The notes below the pieces were generated by a model. The model was not told the origin of the DNA. It made no database searches and saw nothing but the letters and a program-made list of their open reading frames with translations. From NCBI GenBank assembly GCA_034770075.1, contig CM068383.1, positions 9,885,778 through 9,949,777 of the forward strand: a DNA stretch of 64,000 nt, written 5' to 3'. The DNA is from Aralia elata (taxonomy: Eukaryota > Streptophyta > Magnoliopsida > Apiales > Araliaceae). Positions 1 through 13,072 of the stretch are shown in pieces. Both the position numbers and the translations under genes were made by a program. The first letter of the stretch is position 1, and every line of letters begins with the position of its first letter.

Positions 1-3000
1 AGCTACTACCTACACCCGACAAAAAATGTCACGACTGAGGTTGTTTTTGTGAAGGTAATGATTGCAAAATTAACTCAAAATGCTTTATTTTTAGGTGAAA
101 ATATAAAAATTTTGAGTTACTTTTGCGATCATTTTCACCACAAAACTAAATCTCAGTTGCGCCATTCTATGAGTGACCGAAGGAGTATGTCATCGATATA
201 CATCCTATTTTTAGTTGTATTTTTGTCCTGAAATAGTTATATTTCGTCCAAAATACTTTTCCAAACAGAATATAATCATTTTGGGGCAAAAATGCAATGT
301 TTTGAGTTACTTTAGTGACCATAGTCACTACAAAGTATATCTTAGCAGTGACATTCTTTACAGGCTGGGCTGAATGTCGGTGAACCACTAAGATCACACT
401 CCTTTTGTCCCAGACATGGATTTTAAGACCTGTTGAATACATTTCCTTATAGGTATGTTTGAACACACTATATAAGAAGAAATCAACTCCGTGAATGTGA
501 ATACCGGTAGAAGATAATAATCGAGGGGTCCTAACTTTTTAAAATACCGAGATGACAACTGGCAAGACAAGGAAGGAAATTCATCAAGACATTAGTACTG
601 CCAAAATGTCATCTAAGAATAATCCGCACAGAGGTGAAATAGTAGGACATCATAGTGATGTCAGCTTATGCATTAGCAACACGCTGACAAAAATCATCGT
701 CAATATGGAGGGTTATTTAAGAGTTACCTCAAGCTGAGTCTGTTTAGGATTGATCTTCCCTTTGTTGACTAGGATTTGTCACTCTTGTTGAGTCAAACTA
801 GGATTGTACATCCCCTTTATTGAGTATAATTATGATTGTTTATCTAAACCATAATCCTATTTGAATTAGGGTTTGTGACCATTCTATTGACTAGTTTATC
901 ATTACGGGTTGTGACTAAATAAATATTTACTTTGGAACCCTTCTTGATTAGGACAAGTTACGCATTCTACTGACGGTTATTTGTACCTACGTCAGTTGCC
1001 CCTACTCCTTATAAATTCTTTAATTTGTAAAAGAGCTAGAAAATTGTATTTCACACCTTATGTGGATTGTGGAGTACTCCCCTTGGAGTTCGATTTTCAT
1101 TGTTATGCGCAGTTATCATCATTTTACTTATTAATCATTTTTTCTTTACAGCCATGCAGCAGACCTACCATCATAATGGCTAAAGATTCTACCAACTTCC
1201 TAAGCACATATGACAATCTTGTCCTGTGTGTTATTGGTGCATAAGCTAATATCAATATGGTGCCCCTTCACTTTAATGAGCTACTTGCCTCTGTGTGTGA
1301 TTTCTTTGATGATGTCTTTGGTGTATTGATGAATTACCTTCTTTACGTGTTACCTGTTGTCATCTTAGTAATCTAAAGGGTCCGGACCCTTTGAATCATG
1401 TGTTTGTATCCTAGCCATCGATCTAATTTGATCTTTGGTCGTCATCACCAGCAAACTCTAAAACATAGTCAGACAAGCACCAGCCTGGAATATTAAGTAG
1501 TACACAATAAAAAGTTGTCTCCCGTTGCTTTAAGATGATGTTCAAGGAGTTTCTCTAGCCTAACTTACATGGGCTTGGGTGAGTGTCAGAGTACTCCTTA
1601 ATTTAGCAAAGTTTACACTAAAATTATGTGTCCAACACCCATACCCTTGTCCGAGTGTCAAGTGTATCGGACATGGGTACTTCAAGGCAAAGGGAAGAGT
1701 TCACGTAACATAGTCTCTAACTTGATTAATTATTCCTTTATTTTTTTTTCCTGTTTAACTAGTTTATCTAAAGCATTTCAACAAACTCAAAAATCTGCCT
1801 ACACTCGTCATACATTTCTCAGAAACTCCCTAATCATCAGGCATGTATTCCATCTTCCACCACAAAATTCCAAAAAACTGCCAAATAAAATGCGTACCAA
1901 CCCGGAATATCACAATGGCCCAGCTGGGCCAGGGAAAAGAATAGAAGATGGCTTGATTCTTTTAGTGAAAACGTGAGCCCCGGTCTAGGTATGTGATAAA
2001 GGTAGTGCTAGTCCGGTAAAAGCAATAACTTAACATTGACAATCACCAGCCAGGAATGTTTAGTAGATGTATGAGCTTCTCTAACTTCATATTTACTTCC
2101 TTAGTTCTCATTTTTAACTAGTTTATTTTTATCAGGGCATATAATTCAAACATCTAGGCAGTACTGTATGATAACAATTACTATACATAACCATTTAATT
2201 AGTAAGGAGGTATGTGTCAATTCACACACTTGTTTGTCCCTTTTATGAATATCTATACTGAAATATCAATACATTTGGGGTATGTCCACTTGTCCAGTGT
2301 CCAATGAGCTCAAGATATGAAGTGTTCACCATTTTCCCCAACTTAAATAAGCTGAACCCATTCTCCTGTAATAAATTCATAAGAGGATGTCCTCTAGGAT
2401 AAGATGGACACTATAAATATTAGACAGCTTCCTATATCATCAACTCCTCATTTGGTTATTTTATAGTTTCCCTTTTCTTGAAGTTATACAAAGAAAAGAA
2501 AATGGATTGCTAGTGGCAGATTAAGATCCATTCTAATTGAGAAATCCTAAACCCATTTTTTCATTCTTGTAGCCAATATTTAAGATAGTGATTATTCCTG
2601 AGTCACCTAACACAATCCATACTATGTTCAAGACAACAATCCATACTACTTTAAGCTGGTCATAAGAGATTTCAAGAACATACCCAATTCCATAAAAGGT
2701 CAAAATTGTTATAATCATTTGCAGAAATATATTTAAATTAAAAGTTACCCAAAGCTCTTAAGCTGTTTGACAGCCTCAAATTCTAAACTATTATGTAGAC
2801 TTGCATTTCCAAGTACATTGTGATACCAAAAAAAAAAAAGAAAAGAAAGAAAAGAAAGAAAGACGAAATTCATAACAATCACTAAAAGCAAGAACATGCT
2901 CTTCTAGTCTTCCAAGTAAAACAATAATTAAAATACGGATTCAGAAAATAAATCCCAAAAACTAATTCAATTTCTCTTCCTATCCAACTAAAACTAAAGT

Positions 3001-3168
3001 TTTACAAATATCTAATACAATACATATATAATCAAAGTACTTTGGTTACCACCCGAAGAGCTCTGCATTTCTAATAAGTAAAATTAAACATACCAATTTT
3101 AGCGAGACAAAGACAAAATAACTATTAACAGATACTGGATCCCAGATTTCCATGTTTTTAGGGTTTTG
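1..3168. other. Left flank, no recognisable gene
   Basis: No reading frame here resembles a known protein; the open frames are short and lack support. About 1-470 contains two similar stretches (near 110-150 and 300-345), each with 'ttttgagttac' followed by a 'cac(t)acaaa' motif, which suggests an old transposon fragment, but no ends were found. About 1430-2330 holds weakly repeated phrases such as 'accagcc(t/a)ggaat' at two places. A purine tract lies near 2828-2862. I looked on the minus strand for the second exon of the acyl carrier gene that starts at 3432 and did not find it, so all of this may be intron or unrelated 3' DNA. Confidence 0.5.
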
Positions 3169-3237
3169 TTAAGAGCTGAAATTATTGAAGAGATCAAACT
3201 TTCTCCAGGTAATTAAGCTGGGAATTAGAAGAATAAC

Positions 3238-3432
3238 CTTGGAAGGATCGACTTTGGGGAAGCTCTTGACGACGTCGAGGACTCTATCAATGACCTCTTT
3301 CTTGTCGAGATGATCGTCCCCGTGAGATGACATTGATCGGACGGTGACCAGTTTTGAACCATTTAGGGCTATGGTTTGAGATACGGGAACTCGAATGTGG
3401 CGAACAATGGCGGCTCTCAATGCCGAAGCCAT
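3238..3432 (-). CDS. Mitochondrial acyl carrier protein, first coding exon (partial)
   Basis: This exon encodes 65 residues, from an ATG at 3432 down to an AAG codon at 3238 followed by a GT splice donor (3237-3236). Residues 1-35 are basic and Ser-rich with no acidic residue, as in a mitochondrial presequence. Residues 44-65 (KKEVIDRVLDVVKSFPKVDP and on) match helix I of plant mitochondrial ACP, which carries 4'-phosphopantetheine-bound acyl chains for mitochondrial fatty acid and lipoate synthesis and also associates with complex I. The part that holds the phosphopantetheine Ser motif (DSLD) should be in the next exon, which I could not find in 1-3168. Either the intron exceeds 3.2 kb and the gene runs out of the window, or the 3' part is lost. 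Translation past the donor gives about 22 unrelated residues and a stop. The gene is divergent from the RABH1 gene. Confidence 0.85.
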
Positions 3433-4666
3433 CTCTCTCTTTCCTCTTCTTTCTCTCTCTACACTGGTAGTGAAATGCTGAATTTTGACAGTAGAGAGTG
3501 GAGGACAGTTTGGGTATGAGATAATAATAAGGTTTGTTAATTACAAGAAGGCTGCCCTAGGTTCCCAAATTGACCAAAAACATCCCCTATCCCAAATTTA
3601 GAGTACACCCTTTAAAAAAAATCATTATAAATATAATTTTAAATAATGATGTACTTAAATTAATTAAGTATTTCTCTCTAAATACTCCCCTTCCCAAATT
3701 TAGAGTCATTTGAATTTAAAATTCATTCACTTGTACACGCTTAGATTTCCAAAATAATTATACATAATGAATTATTAAATTTACAACGTTAAAATTTGCT
3801 TAATTAAAATTATACTATTCAACACCTTGATGTATTGTAATATTTACATTTTATTTAACTTACAATACAAATATATTTGTATGTATTTACAGATGTATAC
3901 ACAAATGTATATTTTACTATGAACGTTACTATACTTTGATATATGTCATATAAAATTTATGATCGATTCTTATTACTTTGTATTATCAACAAACATCTGC
4001 ACAATTGTCAAATCTATAAAGATTTATCAAGAAATTGACAATAATAAATAGTGAGAAAAACAAAGGTTTAAAAGTTTTACAAATAATAGTATTTTTTTAA
4101 TTAATTAAAAACATATAATATTTTTCATGTCAATGAAATCATATGTTATTTTTTTTTCTTCAAGAGCCTATACCATCTTAAGGTGCCTAGGGAGGAGGGG
4201 GACTTGGGGAAGGGATTAGGATGATTCTGACAATCAAACTTTGGTCTCCAACGGAATGTTACATAAATTCAAATTCAAGATCAAACTTGTAGGAGTCAAA
4301 AAGAATGTTTTTGGATGATCAATAAGAAATCATCAAAAAGTTAAGGGACCAAATCATAAATTTTGCCTACATGTTTATGATGTGACAAAAGAAAATTCCT
4401 TGGAGCAGCAAATTTGGAATCCGTTACATTTCCGGGAACCCTCTTCAAAATTTATTCACAAACACCCCCATAAAACTACACCTATCTCTCTCTCTCTCTC
4501 ACCTGTTCAAACGAAATACGCCCTACAGTTCGAAGACGAAATTGTACGTCTGGCACCGACTTAACCTTCGAAATCCTCGATCATTTTCCGGCGAGATCTT
4601 CATCTGATCGTCGGAAAGTTTGTTCCCGTCCGTACATTGAGTCCGATCCAACTCTAGATCCGAATA
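3433..4666. promoter_or_regulatory. Divergent intergenic region between mtACP and RABH1 genes
   Basis: These 1.23 kb separate two start codons that point away from each other, so they must contain both promoters unless a distant one is used. The mtACP side begins with a CT-rich leader (3433-3465). The RABH1 side has a (CT)n tract at about 4486-4501, typical of plant core promoters and leaders, and a more GC-rich leader up to the ATG at 4667. The middle (3600-4150) is strongly AT-rich with no gene. Start sites were not determined. Confidence 0.5.
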
Positions 4667-7425
4667 ATGGCTCCGGTTTCGGCTCTCGCGAAGTACAAAC
4701 TCGTGTTCTTAGGGGATCAATCAGTCGGCAAAACAAGTATCATTACTCGATTCATGTACGATAAGTTCGATAACACCTATCAGGTAATCAATTCATTATG
4801 CTAATGGAGTATGATTTTTCTGTTGTGTTAGAGCGTTATGATATTAATTTCTATGATTTTTGTTTAATGTGCTGTGTGGATTTATATGATACCAATTTGC
4901 GTATTTAGCTGATGTAATTGCTTATTGCCTATGTTAGCAGCAGTGGATTCCGAATTAAGTCATTGTTTGTCAATTGGTGGATTATTTAAACTAGAAACGA
5001 GATTCGCATAATAATGTTCAAACTGGGTTTGTTTCTTATGATCGCCTTTAATGGAGCTGATGCCAGTGTCAAATATTGTGGTAAGATGCTAATTAATAAG
5101 CTAAAGAATGACAAAATGAGCTCGATCTAAGATCATACTTAAATATGTGATCAAATTTGGCTCATAACCTATGAGGAGGTCTTGGACAAACTCTAGATGA
5201 GCTGAGGTACCACCGAGATCTCGAATAGTTTAGTTCTTCTCACGGGCCTATCTTAAATTAATATATGTGGATGCAAAACAATGTAATAATTGGCTGATAT
5301 ATGTTTGTGCACTCAAACTCTGTTGTTACTTTAGCTAGACTTAGTCATAGTCACATTTCAAAGGAACAATGTATATGAATAAATGAAGTTGATTCAGTAG
5401 CAGGCAAGTGGTAAAAAAAGAAGAAGCAAGACTATTGGATTTCCTTGTGAATATTTTGCAAGAAAATGTGAATTAGTTGGAACATGATAAGAAAACTGTA
5501 ATCTAGTTAAATTGAAGTTATTCTGCCAATCCTAGAATCAGTACACTGATATTTTCCTGAGGACGCATATAATATTTCTTAGTAGTTAGTTTTGTTGGAG
5601 GGTTTGTGTTAATGATGTGACTCTGATGATTTTAAAGAGTACTGTAACTTTTTCTGTGTTTTAACTCACTCCATCACAACAATGTCAAAATCTTGATGTT
5701 TAATTGATCATAAGATGGGATGCTTACCCATATTCTTTGTCAGGTCCTTTCTCAGCCATAATGCCCCAGCATAGATTTCAGTCAGATTATGATTTACTAA
5801 AATTTCAATTTCCAACCTCTCAAACAGTATATACATAGATTCAACCCTAGCTCATTGTTTTGGTTAAGGCTTTCTTCTCGATCCCAATGACTTTTCAATC
5901 GCGATGGTGGATTTTCTGTAATGAATGTGACTTATTTTTGGGGCTGAGAGATTGCCCTGCTGACGTCAAGGTTTATTGATTATGTGCTGTTAAATTATTT
6001 GAGTTACTTTGTATAGTCATCTGCTTTCTTTATGTAAGTGCTTTTAATATGAGTTCATATGGAGAATCAAGCATCCCTGCAAATAATTGGTACTTGATTG
6101 ACTAGGGTGTTCCTTGTGGCTCTAAAAAATCTCATTTATTTATTTGTCGGATTTTGCTTTTCAGTTTATATGTGCATTTTGTACTCAAGGTAGGAAATAC
6201 TCTTTCTTGCTATGCTTTCTTTTTCTCTCGCCTTCTTTGATTCAGTATATATCTTCAATTTCAGGCTACAATTGGGATCGACTTTTTGTCCAAGACGATG
6301 TACCTAGAAGATCGCACTGTTCGATTGCAGCTCTGGTAAGACTGCACATTCTTATAGTTATATTAAATATCATGCAATGTATAAATGCTGCTAAAGTTTG
6401 TTTTTATCTGGAATTGGCCCATCTGAGGTAAAATTCAATTTCTGATCTTAGTAATCATACATGTGTTTCTTCATTTGTGTTTTCAACATGCAATTTTGGA
6501 GGTTGAATTAGTTGAAATCAGGACTATAAAATCACTTGCATTTATGTTATTGGGCTTTTTTTGTGTTCGTACAAGAATGGCATCCCCTTTGATGCCTTTT
6601 CCTATACATGATTGCTTATCAAAAAGAAAAAAAATATCACATTAATTTTTCTCAAAAACTTGATAAGCATGCTACCAGTCGACTTACTGTAAATTATTCA
6701 CTCTGCCGTTACAGTTGTGTATTTGATATTTTCAATTACGTAATATTTGTACATAGTGTTAATCATTAAATGATTTGTTTTTGACTTTTTGCTGTCGATA
6801 ATTTACAGGGATACAGCTGGACAAGAAAGGTTCAGGAGTCTCATTCCAAGTTACATTAGGGATTCCTCTGTTGCTGTCATTGTATATGATGTTGCAAGTA
6901 TGCATTTTGCCCTTTTCTTGTTTCCACTTATAATCATTCACTTACTCGTTCTTGTCTAGTTTGGTTTACCCATAAAGCATGTGACATGTCGATGAGTCAC
7001 GTGAATAACGTATGCTATTACGCATGTCATCTGCGATAACATTCATATTTTCGAAATTTATCATCAAGAATCTCACTTTTTAACTTATCAAAAAACTCAC
7101 TTTTCCTCAAAACTTAATTTGTATGGCTTTATTCCTCTACTGCTCTACATGATTGGATTCAGTTATCTTGTAAGCTTCGTACACGTTAAATTTGCTAACC
7201 GCTGTAGCTCCTTCATGGGTTTAGGCAGACAATCATTCCTGAACACTGTAAAATGGATTGAGGAGGTTCGCACTGAGAGGGGCAGTGATGTCATCATTGT
7301 CCTTGTTGGGAATAAAACTGACCTTGTGGATAAGAGGTAATGGTGACATTCTTTCCATTCCGTTAACCTGCCAATAGTTTGATTTATTGTCTCCTTTTAA
7401 GTGCATTCTTTGTTTGTTTGTTTGG

Positions 7426-7468
<43 letters not shown>

Positions 7469-10449
7469 GTACATGCATATATCTTTGTGCAATACACTAA
7501 TATACTAATATGTATATTTCCCAAGAACATGTAGATTCTGTAGAAAATTAAGTAACATTTAATAGTTTTGCCAGAATAGGGACTGCTGACATTCAAGACT
7601 AGATCAAGGATAGAAACCAAGTTCAGTATAAAGTTCAGCTCTTCAATGAGACATGGAATGGTAGAGGCTACTTCTTTGGAATTTGGTCATTGTTAGTTTA
7701 AGAAACTTCAATCTGGGCTGGTTACGCGTTACTGAATTAGGCATAAGCTACATGTTTCTGCTAAATTTTTTGATGTTGATTGTGATATAGTAGCAAGTTT
7801 GTGGATATCTAGGCTTTCTAATAGAGATGCATTTCAAAACTTCAGTTTGACTTTCATATAAATTAAAGCAACTGTCAAACGAGCCATTTCAGAACTTCAG
7901 TTAATCTTCTCTAAGCTTAATAAAATCTCTTTGCTCGTTTCTGTATTAGAAGTAGTATATTGGTTGAATGTTCAATAGCATAAGAATGTATAAATAGATT
8001 ATGTTGGACTTACCTTTTTATTGATATATTTTTTTTCTCAATCTAGATCAAGGACTTTGGGTAGAACGGATTATCTAGGTGCAAATTTGACTAACAAAAT
8101 AATTTGAAAAGGGCTACTGTAATATAATGAAATTTATACGTTAATATCATAATAATCAAATAATACTTTTATTATATAAATGTTAACTAGCTAATAAGTA
8201 GATGAAAATGACAAATAAACAAGGTGAAAACGAACACTTGTTTTTCAGTCAGGTTTTATATTTGAGGAATATATCTTATATCAGATGGATTTATTTGGGC
8301 TGCCGGTGGTTTGAGAGGTGCGACTTTATTAGATTTTCACTGAGATTAGATGGTTCTCCGTTGGTTCATTGTCTTTTCTGGCTCTGATTCGTATTCTTTC
8401 TTTAGGAATGACTCTCGTCATCCTTTTTAGTGTGATTTTATCTTCTTTTGTCCGTAGAATATTCATTTCTTAGAAAATAATTACTCCCTCCGTCCCTAAA
8501 AGGATGATTAAAGGGATAAATTTTTTTGTCTACAAAAGGATGAGATAAAGTTCATAAAGTGAAGGGTAAATATGTCATTTAGTGGGGTCCATTAACATAA
8601 AAAACTAAAAGTGCTCATCACTTTATATAATCTTGTGGGGCCATTAAAAATAAATTTGGAACTTTTTTACTCTCTTTCCTCTACTTTTACTTTTCTAAAT
8701 ATGTGTGCAAATTGTACTTTGTTCATCCGGATGGAGGGAGTAACTGCTTATTGTTAAGTAATTAATACTTGAAAGTCACAAGTAGACAGCCTAAAAAATG
8801 AAGTCCACTATAGGAACATCCTCTTTAGTTTTCTATGGCAAATGTTTAACTTGAAGTTTGAAAGGTTTAATTTAATTTTTTAATTAGGATACTGCAATCT
8901 TGGATTATGGTTGTTTGCAAAAACTTTTTCTGAGCATCATAGTCCTATGGGTTATTATCTTAGGTGTTGTTTTATCCTTCAAAAAATATTCACATGTTTG
9001 TTTAGAGGGGGAATTATACATGGGATAGCTGACAGGGATACTTTAATCCTAAAGTTTTTGATCCCAATTGCTTGTCATAGGATACTAGGGGGATGTGGTA
9101 TTTTAGATGATATCCTTTCTGGGGTAGCAGTTACCTGCACCTAAATAATTAGGAGTACAGATTTGGTGCCAACATAGGAGAAGACTACATGTGCTTTCTG
9201 TAAATAATATAGAATTCATAAAATAAGTCATAAACTTAAAGATGTTCAGAATTGGAATTAAATAATAAATATAGAAAGAAGCGCTAAAATGTTTTCACGT
9301 CACTCGTTTTTCTTTTCTGGATCATGTTGAATTACCTATTTATATATCTATATATTCATTTACTTTTCGGAAATAGCTTCCAATAAGCAATATATATTGC
9401 TGCAGAATGGCTGAATGGGTTATAGCTTTCATGTAGTGATAACTTCAATATTTATTTTTCTTCTTTTTCGAACTCGACCTCAATTGGTTGTGGTTGTTCT
9501 GTAGGCAAGTCTCTATTGAGGAAGCAGAAGCCAAAGCTAATGACTTAAACGTTATGTTTATTGAAACCAGTGCCAAAGCGGGCTTCAATATAAAGGTAAA
9601 CTGCCAGCTTTCTTATAAAGTTCTCTTATCTCTCTCTCTCTATATATATATATATACAAAAATGACATACACCATCTCTATCGTTCAATATAAGAACCAA
9701 CGGACGAGATTAGAACTGAAAAATTCACATCCGCTACTATTAGTTGCGGACGATGGGTATCGTCCGCTACTAATAGTAGTGGATGACGCTGAAAATAGTA
9801 TCGTCATCTGCTGACGTAACCCGTTGTCCGCTACTAATAGTAGCGGACGTGAATTTTTCAGTTCTAATCTCGGCCGTTGGTTCTTAACTTCTTATATTAA
9901 ATGATAGAGATGGTGTATGCTCATTTTTTATCCATAGCAAATACATGCTATGGATCATTACCCATATATATATATATAGATGGACTAGAGAATGTTACAC
10001 ACGAATGTGCTAAGGCTCTCATATGATCTGTTCCTTGTTTTTTTGCAAAATAAAATTTGGGTATTTGTATAAATTTGTCTTCTTATCCATAACACCGTTG
10101 TAAATGTGATGTTTGAATATTAAATCCAGAATGCTATGAGCGAAAACAATACCTTGTGATTATTTGGTTACAAAATATGTATGTATTTGATTTTCAATTT
10201 TCGAACACTTCCCTGTTAAAGCTGATTTAGACCATATTTGCTACTTTTCGTCGCCCTCTTTTTGTTGCATTAAATTTTACTTCACCCGATGAATGATCTT
10301 TTCAGGCACTATTTCGAAAGATCGCTGCAGCCTTGCCAGGAATGGAAACGTTATCTTCCGCTAAGCAGGAAGACATGGTCGATGTCAATCTTAAGCCAAC
10401 CCTGAGCTCATCTCAGTCAGAACCGCAATCAGGAGGATGTGCCTGTTGA
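4667..10449 (+). CDS. RABH1B: Rab GTPase of the RABH1 (Rab6) class, complete, 6 exons
   Basis: Exons: 4667-4783, 6265-6335, 6809-6897, 7225-7336, 9505-9595, 10306-10449. All introns are GT-AG and the frame is kept, giving 207 residues, the usual Rab6 length. The P-loop is GDQSVGKTS (16-24), the effector region ATIGIDFLSKTM (40-51), the switch II motif WDTAGQERF (63-71), the guanine specificity motifs NKTD (122-125) and ETSAK (150-154), and the C-terminus is CAC (205-207), a double-Cys geranylgeranylation signal. Rab6-class GTPases cycle between GDP and GTP and direct vesicle traffic at the Golgi, including retrograde transport. The sequence is closest in my memory to Arabidopsis RABH1b; the b/c/e subtype is inferred. 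Introns 4 (7337-9504) and 5 (9596-10305) contain MITEs. The gene has no visible defect. 'aataaatgaaaataa' near 10871 could belong to the poly(A) region. Confidence 0.96.
7428..7469. repeat. (AC)n(AT)n microsatellite in RABH1 intron 4
   Basis: About 15 AC units run straight into about six AT units, just downstream of exon 4. Such compound tracts are length-variable and this one is in intron. Confidence 0.95.
8484..8740. mobile_element. Stowaway-like MITE, family B copy 1
   Basis: The element is 257 bp, starts CTCCCTCCGTCC, ends with the inverted partner GATGGAGGGAG, and is flanked by TA on both sides, as expected for Tc1/mariner-derived Stowaway elements. It is non-coding. The interior phrases 'aaagtgaagggtaa' and 'catcactttatataat' recur in copies at 36095 and 37041. 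It lies in intron 4 of the RABH1 gene. Confidence 0.9.
9656..9980. mobile_element. Foldback MITE with near-perfect hairpin in RABH1 intron 5
   Basis: Positions 9691-9743 and 9834-9886 are inverted copies of each other, 51 of 53 bases matching, around a 90-base loop. Weaker pairing extends outward to about 9665 and 9920 ('acaccatctctatc' against its complement). The arms carry the motif TAATAGTAGCGGAC, which also repeats in the loop. A second small palindrome, ATCCATAGCA/TGCTATGGAT, lies at 9930-9955. (TA)n tracts flank the unit. The same family forms the cluster at 22854-24251. There is no coding capacity, so this is a non-autonomous element. Confidence 0.9.
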
Positions 10450-11909
10450 TAGTCTTGATCAGAAGTCTTCCATGACCCTAAAACATGTTTGTAAAAATTC
10501 TTTCTTGCTCTTAGTAATATCTAAACTTTGAGGATTTACGCAATACAGGAGATAGTAGTGATAGTCCTGACATCTTTTCTCTGTTCTCGGAATTTTTCTT
10601 TTGGACCTAGAGTTCTTTCAGGTTCTTCTTTTCTAGAAATTTTGTTAGGCATAATATACTCGGAAATTTTCTTTGGTTTGTTATTGAGAATTTTGAGTGG
10701 TGAAATAAATTGATTTAACATGTCTTAAGTATTATTCGTTCAAGGCGACGAAGCACATTTTCACAAGATATTTTCCTCTGGAAATTATAAATGAAGATTG
10801 GCTATCTGATTTCTGTTATATTGTTGTCTTTTGGGGGTGACACTGAATACTACTCCTAGGTCCCTTGTTAATAAATGAAAATAAGATGCAAAAGACTGAA
10901 AACTCTTGATTTTGTTTGAATTAATCTTGCATGTTGAATTTATAGTTTAACAAAAATTTCAAATTTTCAAAACTCTTTCTATAATAGTCGAACTTCTAAG
11001 TGTCCAGATTACGTTAATTATAATTTTCAACTTAATTTAAAAAATATGTATTAATATGAAATAAAAAGCAACTTTGACAACTTTTTACCCATAGAAAAAT
11101 AACAAAAAATAATGAAACCTTTTTGCTATATGTCATTAAAGAACTTTTTATTTAAAAAAAAAACAGAGACTCTAATACGAGTCCCGTCACATATGACTGA
11201 CAAATTTACGTTGATATTAAATGTTGACGTATGTGGATACATAAATATGAAAGAAGTAAGTAAATATCTACATATTATTATTTTATTTTATCGTGTAGAG
11301 TTTCACGTTAGTCGCGTTCCAACTTGTTAGAAAGATTTGTTGACATATGTGTCATTTTTCCTCTAATAGTGGGACAAATGGAGCATGGAGATGAGAACTT
11401 AAAGCTCATTTGTGGATTTAACATGGGCCATATAAGGGGTTAGGCGCACTATACAAGTACAGTGGAAGTTATATCACTAGGCTATCATTGCAATGTCTTC
11501 ACATCAGACCAACTCCTTCAACTTCTTTGTGGAGAATCTCATGATGCCAAAATTATCAGTCCATTTTTACTAATACGTTCACATGAAGAAAGCAACATTA
11601 TACCCTAAATTAATTAATACAGGTTGGATTCAAGTATTGTTGGAAGTGATATTCCTCCATTTCCATAGTCTGTTGGCCCTCAATATCCTCCACTCAAATA
11701 CATATATGTATGTATATTGATTCAGTGGTTGAGTCCCATACCAAACCCTGTAGCCAAAATCCTAACTCCATTTTAGATGTGGATGGCTACTTTTTGAAAT
11801 TTTCTTTCCTATATCTTCTTTTCATACTCTATTTTCTTTGTGATAATATTTTTATTCTCCCTTCATGGGTGCTTATATTCTCCATTGTGTGAGGATTTTA
11901 TTTTCTGTG

Positions 11910-12110
11910 CTATGTTTGGATCGTAAGAATGAAAGTAGGAATGCAATAAAAAAAACTATGTTTAGTTGTCCATTAGAAAGTAATGAAATATTCTCATTTC
12001 TGCCAAATTTGTGAATTTTATTTCTTAGGAGAGGGCAAGGAATGACGTATTCTAGCTGGAATAGAATGAATCATTTCATTCTCTATTTCATTTATTCAAT
12101 TCAAACGTAG
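11910..12110. mobile_element. Candidate MITE with CTA(T/C)GTTTG ends
   Basis: The stretch starts CTATGTTTGGA and ends TCAAACGTAG, which is nearly the inverse. The interior is symmetrical in content ('gaatgaaa', 'catttcattct'). Similar short elements are common in plant genomes. No clear target duplication was found, so the exact ends and superfamily are uncertain. Confidence 0.5.
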
Positions 12111-12454
12111 CATGAGAGTATTGATTTCTTTCTCTTTGTGGGAAAGTTTTATTATCCTCTCTTATGAGCTCTTACTTTCTCCATTTTTAAAAGATTATTT
12201 TTTTCTTGTTTGTGAGATCTTTTTCCATTGCGCTAATTCCCGACGATAGCCTTTTAAATTTGGGTGTGTTTTTTCGTTGGTTGTGTTGAAAAACTACTCA
12301 AATATACATATTTAATTGTTTTTTTTTAGTTTGACTGTGTAAAAGAATATTTTTTGTGTCCATTAATTATTGTTATAAGTGATACCTTTTTGAAATCTGT
12401 CATCTGTTTGTAAGTATATGTTTTGTTGTTTGTAATCTTTCATATTGTATAATA

Positions 12455-12701
12455 CTCTCTTCGTTTCAAAATTAGAGATAAATTTATAAACGACAATTTT
12501 TAAGGATAATTATATATTCTCAAATATATCCTTAGTATTAGTTAGAAATTCAACTATAGTGGTTTAATATTAAAAATGATAGTAAAAAATAATGATAAAT
12601 CAAGAACATCATATCACTTTATAATTCTAAAATAAAAATATATCTCTAATTTTAAAATAAATAAAAATAAAAATATATCTTTAATTTTAGAACAGATCCG
12701 T
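12455..12701. mobile_element. Stowaway-like MITE, family C copy 1 (degenerate)
   Basis: It begins CTCTCTTCGTTTCAAAATTAG after a TA and ends in a decayed form of the inverted repeat near 12701. The interior matches the element at 27085-27329 in the opposite orientation: 'agttagaaattcaa..tatagtg', 'aatgatagt' and 'atcactttata' have their complements there. Confidence 0.7.
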
Positions 12702-13006
12702 TACCGTTTGTGCTTTAGATAAAACAACATAATAATTCCTATATTTAATAACAACACGGTGTTGAGAACAATATGCCAAAAGTTTTAGATTAATAAAACG
12801 ATCAAAGTCCTTAAAGTTGAGTCTCTTTACCTAAAATTGTCGCTAATCAGGGCAAGTCACTTCCGTAGAAAGAATATTAATATGAATTTTTCTTTTGAGA
12901 TAAATTAATTTCATAGTTGATGAGACAAAAAGTAAAAGAATAAACAAATAAAAAACAAAGCTTAAACATGAATCAACTTAGTGAGCCTTATCTATAATAT
13001 TTTTAC

Positions 13007-13072
13007 AGACGGTAAGTTATCCCCTTCCCCTAATATTATAGACGGTAAGTTATCCCCTTTCCCTAACTTAAT
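13007..13072. repeat. 33-bp direct tandem duplication
   Basis: The phrase beginning AGACGGTAAGTTATCCCCTT occurs at 13007 and again at 13040 with only minor changes. There are two copies and no coding content. Confidence 0.85.

Noticed and set aside
981..1976. Open frames of 87 and 116 codons on the plus strand
   Set aside because: No domain, biased composition and no splice context; typical chance frames in plant spacer DNA.
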